33,173 nucleotides of DNA, taken from Treponema sp. UBA937. GTDB lineage: Bacteria > Spirochaetota > Spirochaetia > Treponematales > Breznakiellaceae. The stretch lies in assembly GCA_002293455.1 (NCBI GenBank), contig DBDH01000045.1, forward strand, positions 1-33,173, written 5' to 3'. Of this stretch, positions 30,928 to 33,173 are shown piece after piece; within the stretch, counting starts at the first letter, position 1; every line of letters begins with the position of its first letter. Under the pieces are notes generated by a model. It was not told the DNA's origin. It did no database searches and saw only the letters and a list, made by a program, of their open reading frames with translations. A program made the translations under genes and the position numbers.

Positions 30928-30994
30928 GTTCTTATTTCCCTTCTCAAAATCCTTTCTTGGTTGGGGCAGCCGTTTTTTGTGGAGGCTCTCCATT

Positions 30995-32515
30995 ATGCAG
31001 TCATTTCTATCTTTTACATCAGTTGATTTTTATTATCCTTCCTCAATTGTTCCTGTGTTAAAATATATTTCTTTCGATATTCATTCCGGATGGACCGGCG
31101 TGAGCGGAGAAAACGGATCGGGGAAAAGTACGCTCCTTTTACTTGCCGCAGGACTGCTGTCTCCAACGGCCGGATTAATAAAGATTCCAAAACCTTTTGT
31201 ATACTGCGATCAAAGAACTGACGCGATTCCTTCTTTTTGGGAAGATTTTTTTTACGCGGATGATAATCATGCAGGTTATCTTATGGACCGCTTGAAGATT
31301 GAAGGTGATTGGCCTTGGCGGTGGGAAACATTGAGTCATGGCGAACGGAAAAGAACGCAGCTTGCCATCGCTCTTTGGCAGGCTCCTGAAATGCTTTTGA
31401 TCGATGAGCCCACGAATCATCTCGACGGTGAGGCCAGGATGCTTATTAAGGATGTCTTGCGGGAATATTCCGGAATAGGACTTATCGTTAGTCATGACCG
31501 TTCGCTTTTGGATGCTCTTTGCCGTCAATGCCTTTTCCTTAAAGCGTCTTCCGTCGTTCTCCGGCCCGGAGGAATAAGTCAGGGCTTGCGGGAAGAAGAA
31601 CGGGAACAGCGTGAAGCTCAACGGATTTGGAAAAAACTAAACGGTGAAAAAGAACGCCTTCAAACAGAAGCGGAACGGCGGCGAAAACTGGGAGATGCCG
31701 CTGACAAAAGATTATCCAAAAAAAACTTTGCGCCAAAAGATAGCGACAGCAGAGGAAAAGTCAATTTAGCTAAATTAACGAACAAAGATGCTGTCATGAC
31801 CAATTTGTATCAACGTATGGAAACAAGAATAAGCAGGCTCGATAAAACGATTTCAGGTATCAACAGAAAAACAGAAGGACCAAGGGGAATCCGGCTCAAC
31901 GGAAGCGAAGCTCTTATGGATCATTTCTTTCTTTTGGAAGAAGGCTGTATCGAATTGGGAAACGGAAAAACACTTTCGTATCCTGAACTTGTTATGAATC
32001 CTGGCAATGCCATTGGTCTTACCGGTATAAACGGTTCGGGAAAAACAACATTGATAAAGCACATTCTTTCATTGCTTCCTGAATCCGTTTTGTATCTTTA
32101 TATTCCACAGGAAATAAGCATCGAAGAAAGCGAAAAGATTCTCTCCCGTTTTTTTGCCGAAGATGAAAGGACCCGCGGCGAAATAATGTCCCGTTTTGCC
32201 CGATTGGGATCATCACCGGAAAATCTGCTGCAATCGGCATTGCCAAGTCCGGGTGAAATCCGAAAGCTGCTTATCGCGGAAGGCGTTTTTAAGGAGGCAT
32301 CGCTTATCATTATGGATGAACCAACAAATCATCTTGACCTTTCATCGACGCTGCTCTTGGAAAACGCGCTTCTTGAAAGCCGCGCTTCGCTGCTTTTAAT
32401 CAGTCACGACGAAATTTTTTTGAACAAGTTGATTAACAAAGAATGGCATATTTCATCTAACGATGACGGCAATCACTGGACAGTGCGGATTTTGCAGAAA
32501 AACATTGACAACTGA
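30995..32515 (+). CDS. ABC-F family ATPase (ribosome-protection type)
   Basis: GGAGG (30981-30985) before ATG 30995 fixes the start (506 residues). Two ATP-binding cassettes lie on one chain without membrane segments. Cassette 1: Walker A GENGSGKST (38-46), signature LSHGERKR, Walker B MLLIDEPTNHLD. Cassette 2: Walker A GINGSGKTT, signature PSPGE (degenerate from LSGGE), Walker B LIIMDEPTNHLD. Between them a long charged linker (~205-295, EEREQREAQRIWKKLNGEKE) is the inter-domain arm that enters the ribosome. ABC-F proteins bind the E site and act in antibiotic protection or translation quality control. The attenuator-like leader supports an antibiotic-inducible resistance type; the drug class cannot be told. 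Confidence 0.9.
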   Translation: MQSFLSFTSVDFYYPSSIVPVLKYISFDIHSGWTGVSGENGSGKSTLLLLAAGLLSPTAGLIKIPKPFVYCDQRTDAIPSFWEDFFYADDNHAGYLMDRLKIEGDWPWRWETLSHGERKRTQLAIALWQAPEMLLIDEPTNHLDGEARMLIKDVLREYSGIGLIVSHDRSLLDALCRQCLFLKASSVVLRPGGISQGLREEEREQREAQRIWKKLNGEKERLQTEAERRRKLGDAADKRLSKKNFAPKDSDSRGKVNLAKLTNKDAVMTNLYQRMETRISRLDKTISGINRKTEGPRGIRLNGSEALMDHFFLLEEGCIELGNGKTLSYPELVMNPGNAIGLTGINGSGKTTLIKHILSLLPESVLYLYIPQEISIEESEKILSRFFAEDERTRGEIMSRFARLGSSPENLLQSALPSPGEIRKLLIAEGVFKEASLIIMDEPTNHLDLSSTLLLENALLESRASLLLISHDEIFLNKLINKEWHISSNDDGNHWTVRILQKNIDN

Positions 32516-32520
32516 GCCTC

Positions 32521-32543
32521 TTGCAAAAACTGGAGTTTTGTAA
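32521..32543 (+). repeat. conserved 3' hairpin repeat, copy 2 (after the ABC-F gene)
   Basis: Arms TTGCAAAAACT (32521-32531) and AGTTTTGTAA (32534-32543), loop GG, starting five bases after the ABC-F stop. It matches 21 of 23 positions of copy 1 when that is read on the minus strand, and has the same orientation relative to its gene. It also separates the convergent GNAT gene. Confidence 0.65.
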
Positions 32544-32553
32544 TTGCTTCAAC

Positions 32554-33030
32554 TTATAACACATATTCCATAAAGCCCACCGTAAAAGGCAAATGAGGGA
32601 ATATTGTTGTGCCTGTATGAACGAATCCGTTCTCTTGATACCAACTTTTCAACCGGATATTTTCCTCAATGATTCCGATGCTAATCTTTCGCCCTCCCAA
32701 ATCGAACACTTGTGACTTAGCGAATGAGAGTAATTCTCTGCCGTATCCCTTGTGTCGGCTCTGTGGTAAAACCGCAAGTTTTTTTAATTCATACATATCG
32801 GTATCTTGTTTTGAAAGCTGCATAAAACCAACGATTTTTTCCGCGGAATATTTCGCAAACATCAAGTGATTTTTGGCAAAATCATTATGCAGCATATCAA
32901 GCGTCATGAAGGCTCCGTTTGTCGGGCAATTTTCCTTCGTTAAGCCAAAATCAACGGCGACAGTGAGAAAGCTCTTTTTAATGACATCCAAGCAGTCAGG
33001 CAGCATATTTTCATCAACTTGACGTATCAT
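32554..33030 (-). CDS. GNAT family N-acetyltransferase
   Basis: The 158-residue protein shows IRQVDENMLPDCLDVIKKSF, IVGFMQLSKQDTDMYELKKL, the acetyl-CoA loop AVLPQSRHKGYGRELLSFA (R-x-x-G-x-G) and KSWYQENGFVHTGT. The substrate is unknown. ATG 33030 is preceded by GGAGG at a long distance (15 bases). The ABC-F gene converges on it with a 38-base gap containing the hairpin repeat. Its promoter is at 33077-33105. Confidence 0.88.
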   Translation of the reverse strand: MIRQVDENMLPDCLDVIKKSFLTVAVDFGLTKENCPTNGAFMTLDMLHNDFAKNHLMFAKYSAEKIVGFMQLSKQDTDMYELKKLAVLPQSRHKGYGRELLSFAKSQVFDLGGRKISIGIIEENIRLKSWYQENGFVHTGTTIFPHLPFTVGFMEYVL

Positions 33031-33076
33031 GGTTCTCTGGTTCCGCCTCCGGTAAGATGATTGGAATGTATGGAGA

Positions 33077-33105
33077 AGTATAGCAATATATCGCTATTTT
33101 GTCGA
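33077..33105 (-). promoter_or_regulatory. promoter of the GNAT gene at 33030
   Basis: On the minus strand: TCGACA (33105-33100), 17-base spacer, TATACT (33082-33077), leader of about 40 nt. The -35 abuts a 13-base direct repeat (33103-33115). Confidence 0.6.
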
Positions 33106-33163
33106 CGAGTTCAATTATACCGACCGGTCTATATATTTATGCGGATAATACGACGAGTTCAAT
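33103..33163. repeat. 13-bp direct repeat at the right edge
   Basis: CGACGAGTTCAAT occurs at 33103-33115 and 33151-33163, 48 bases apart. On the minus strand it reads ATTGAACTCGTCG, containing a -35-like TTGAAC. The window ends 10 bases later, so further copies cannot be seen. Confidence 0.7.
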
Positions 33164-33173
33164 AAAGAAGCGC

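Noticed and set aside
33103..33163. CRISPR-like array at the right edge
   Set aside because: Only two 13-base copies, no 25-40 base repeat and no cas gene in the window.
1..33173. tRNA, rRNA or riboswitch genes
   Set aside because: I looked for T-arm/acceptor patterns and for long structured leaders in the gaps and saw none convincing; a covariance-model search would be needed to exclude them.

Overview
The window looks like a chromosomal segment of a spirochaete, most likely a Treponema-like host-associated or termite-gut-type organism. The reasons are protein-level: an incomplete phosphotransferase set (HPr, HPr kinase/phosphorylase and an EIIA-Ntr protein, with no sugar permease here), FlgM, an NtrY/NtrX-type pair, a GHKL-HDOD fusion, several lipoproteins and type II pantothenate kinase. 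No rRNA, tRNA or CRISPR array was seen. The genus assignment is an inference from gene content; no database search was made.

Layout. 1-3960 is an accessory, AT-rich polymorphic-toxin region. It holds the 3' end of an Rhs gene carrying a papain-like (C39-like) tip, then two displaced 'orphan' tips (an L,D-transpeptidase-like one with a one-base frameshift, and a decapitated CHAP/amidase-like one). Each tip is followed by a gene for an exported protein, a plausible immunity protein. Short repeats punctuate the cassette ends. 4010-4216 holds a terminator and a small broken ORF that may be a transposase remnant. 4217-10209 (minus strand) reads in transcription order NtrY-like kinase, NtrX/NtrC-like sigma54 activator, lexA, holA, rmuC, tightly packed with overlapping stops and starts. 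10231-14195 (minus) holds a YARHG-domain protein, ptsH, hprK, a double zinc-ribbon membrane protein and a DUF1848 radical-SAM-like protein. 14286-17990 (plus) holds a small toxin-antitoxin-like pair, rsmI, flgM, a degenerate iron-ADH-fold protein and a TrmH-type methyltransferase. 17968-23369 (minus) holds a GHKL-HDOD protein, a large M16 metallopeptidase lipoprotein and radC. 23438-25537 holds a glucosaminidase lipoprotein (+), type II pantothenate kinase (-) and a GNAT acetyltransferase (+). 25563-29754 (minus) is an operon-like run: pRiA4b ORF-3-like protein, ptsN, a DUF1707/LiaF-like protein and apbE. 29755-30235 is a regulatory intergenic region. 30236-32515 (plus) holds hsp20 and an ABC-F gene, and the window ends with a second GNAT gene (-).

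How the parts may work together. HPr, HprK and EIIA-Ntr are the pieces of a regulatory rather than transporting PTS, and a sigma54 activator with its kinase lies in the same window. In front of hsp20 is a textbook sigma54 promoter (TTGGCACG-N4-TTGC, 30141-30156). Paired dyads of the half-site GTRTCAT lie about 170-215 bp upstream of its expected start, where an enhancer-binding protein would sit. The ABC-F gene has an attenuator-like leader: a three-codon ORF with a ribosome-binding site, followed by a hairpin. Several genes (hprK, the small toxin gene, rsmI; less clearly the M16 peptidase, holA and the zinc-ribbon gene) lack a Shine-Dalgarno sequence and have a -10 hexamer 5-7 nt before the start codon, which predicts leaderless mRNAs.

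The best candidates for something undescribed are the envelope-directed toxin/immunity cassette array, the apparent leaderless promoter class, the sigma54/dyad control region of hsp20, the attenuator-like leader of the ABC-F gene, and a sequence-conserved hairpin repeat placed just after stop codons.
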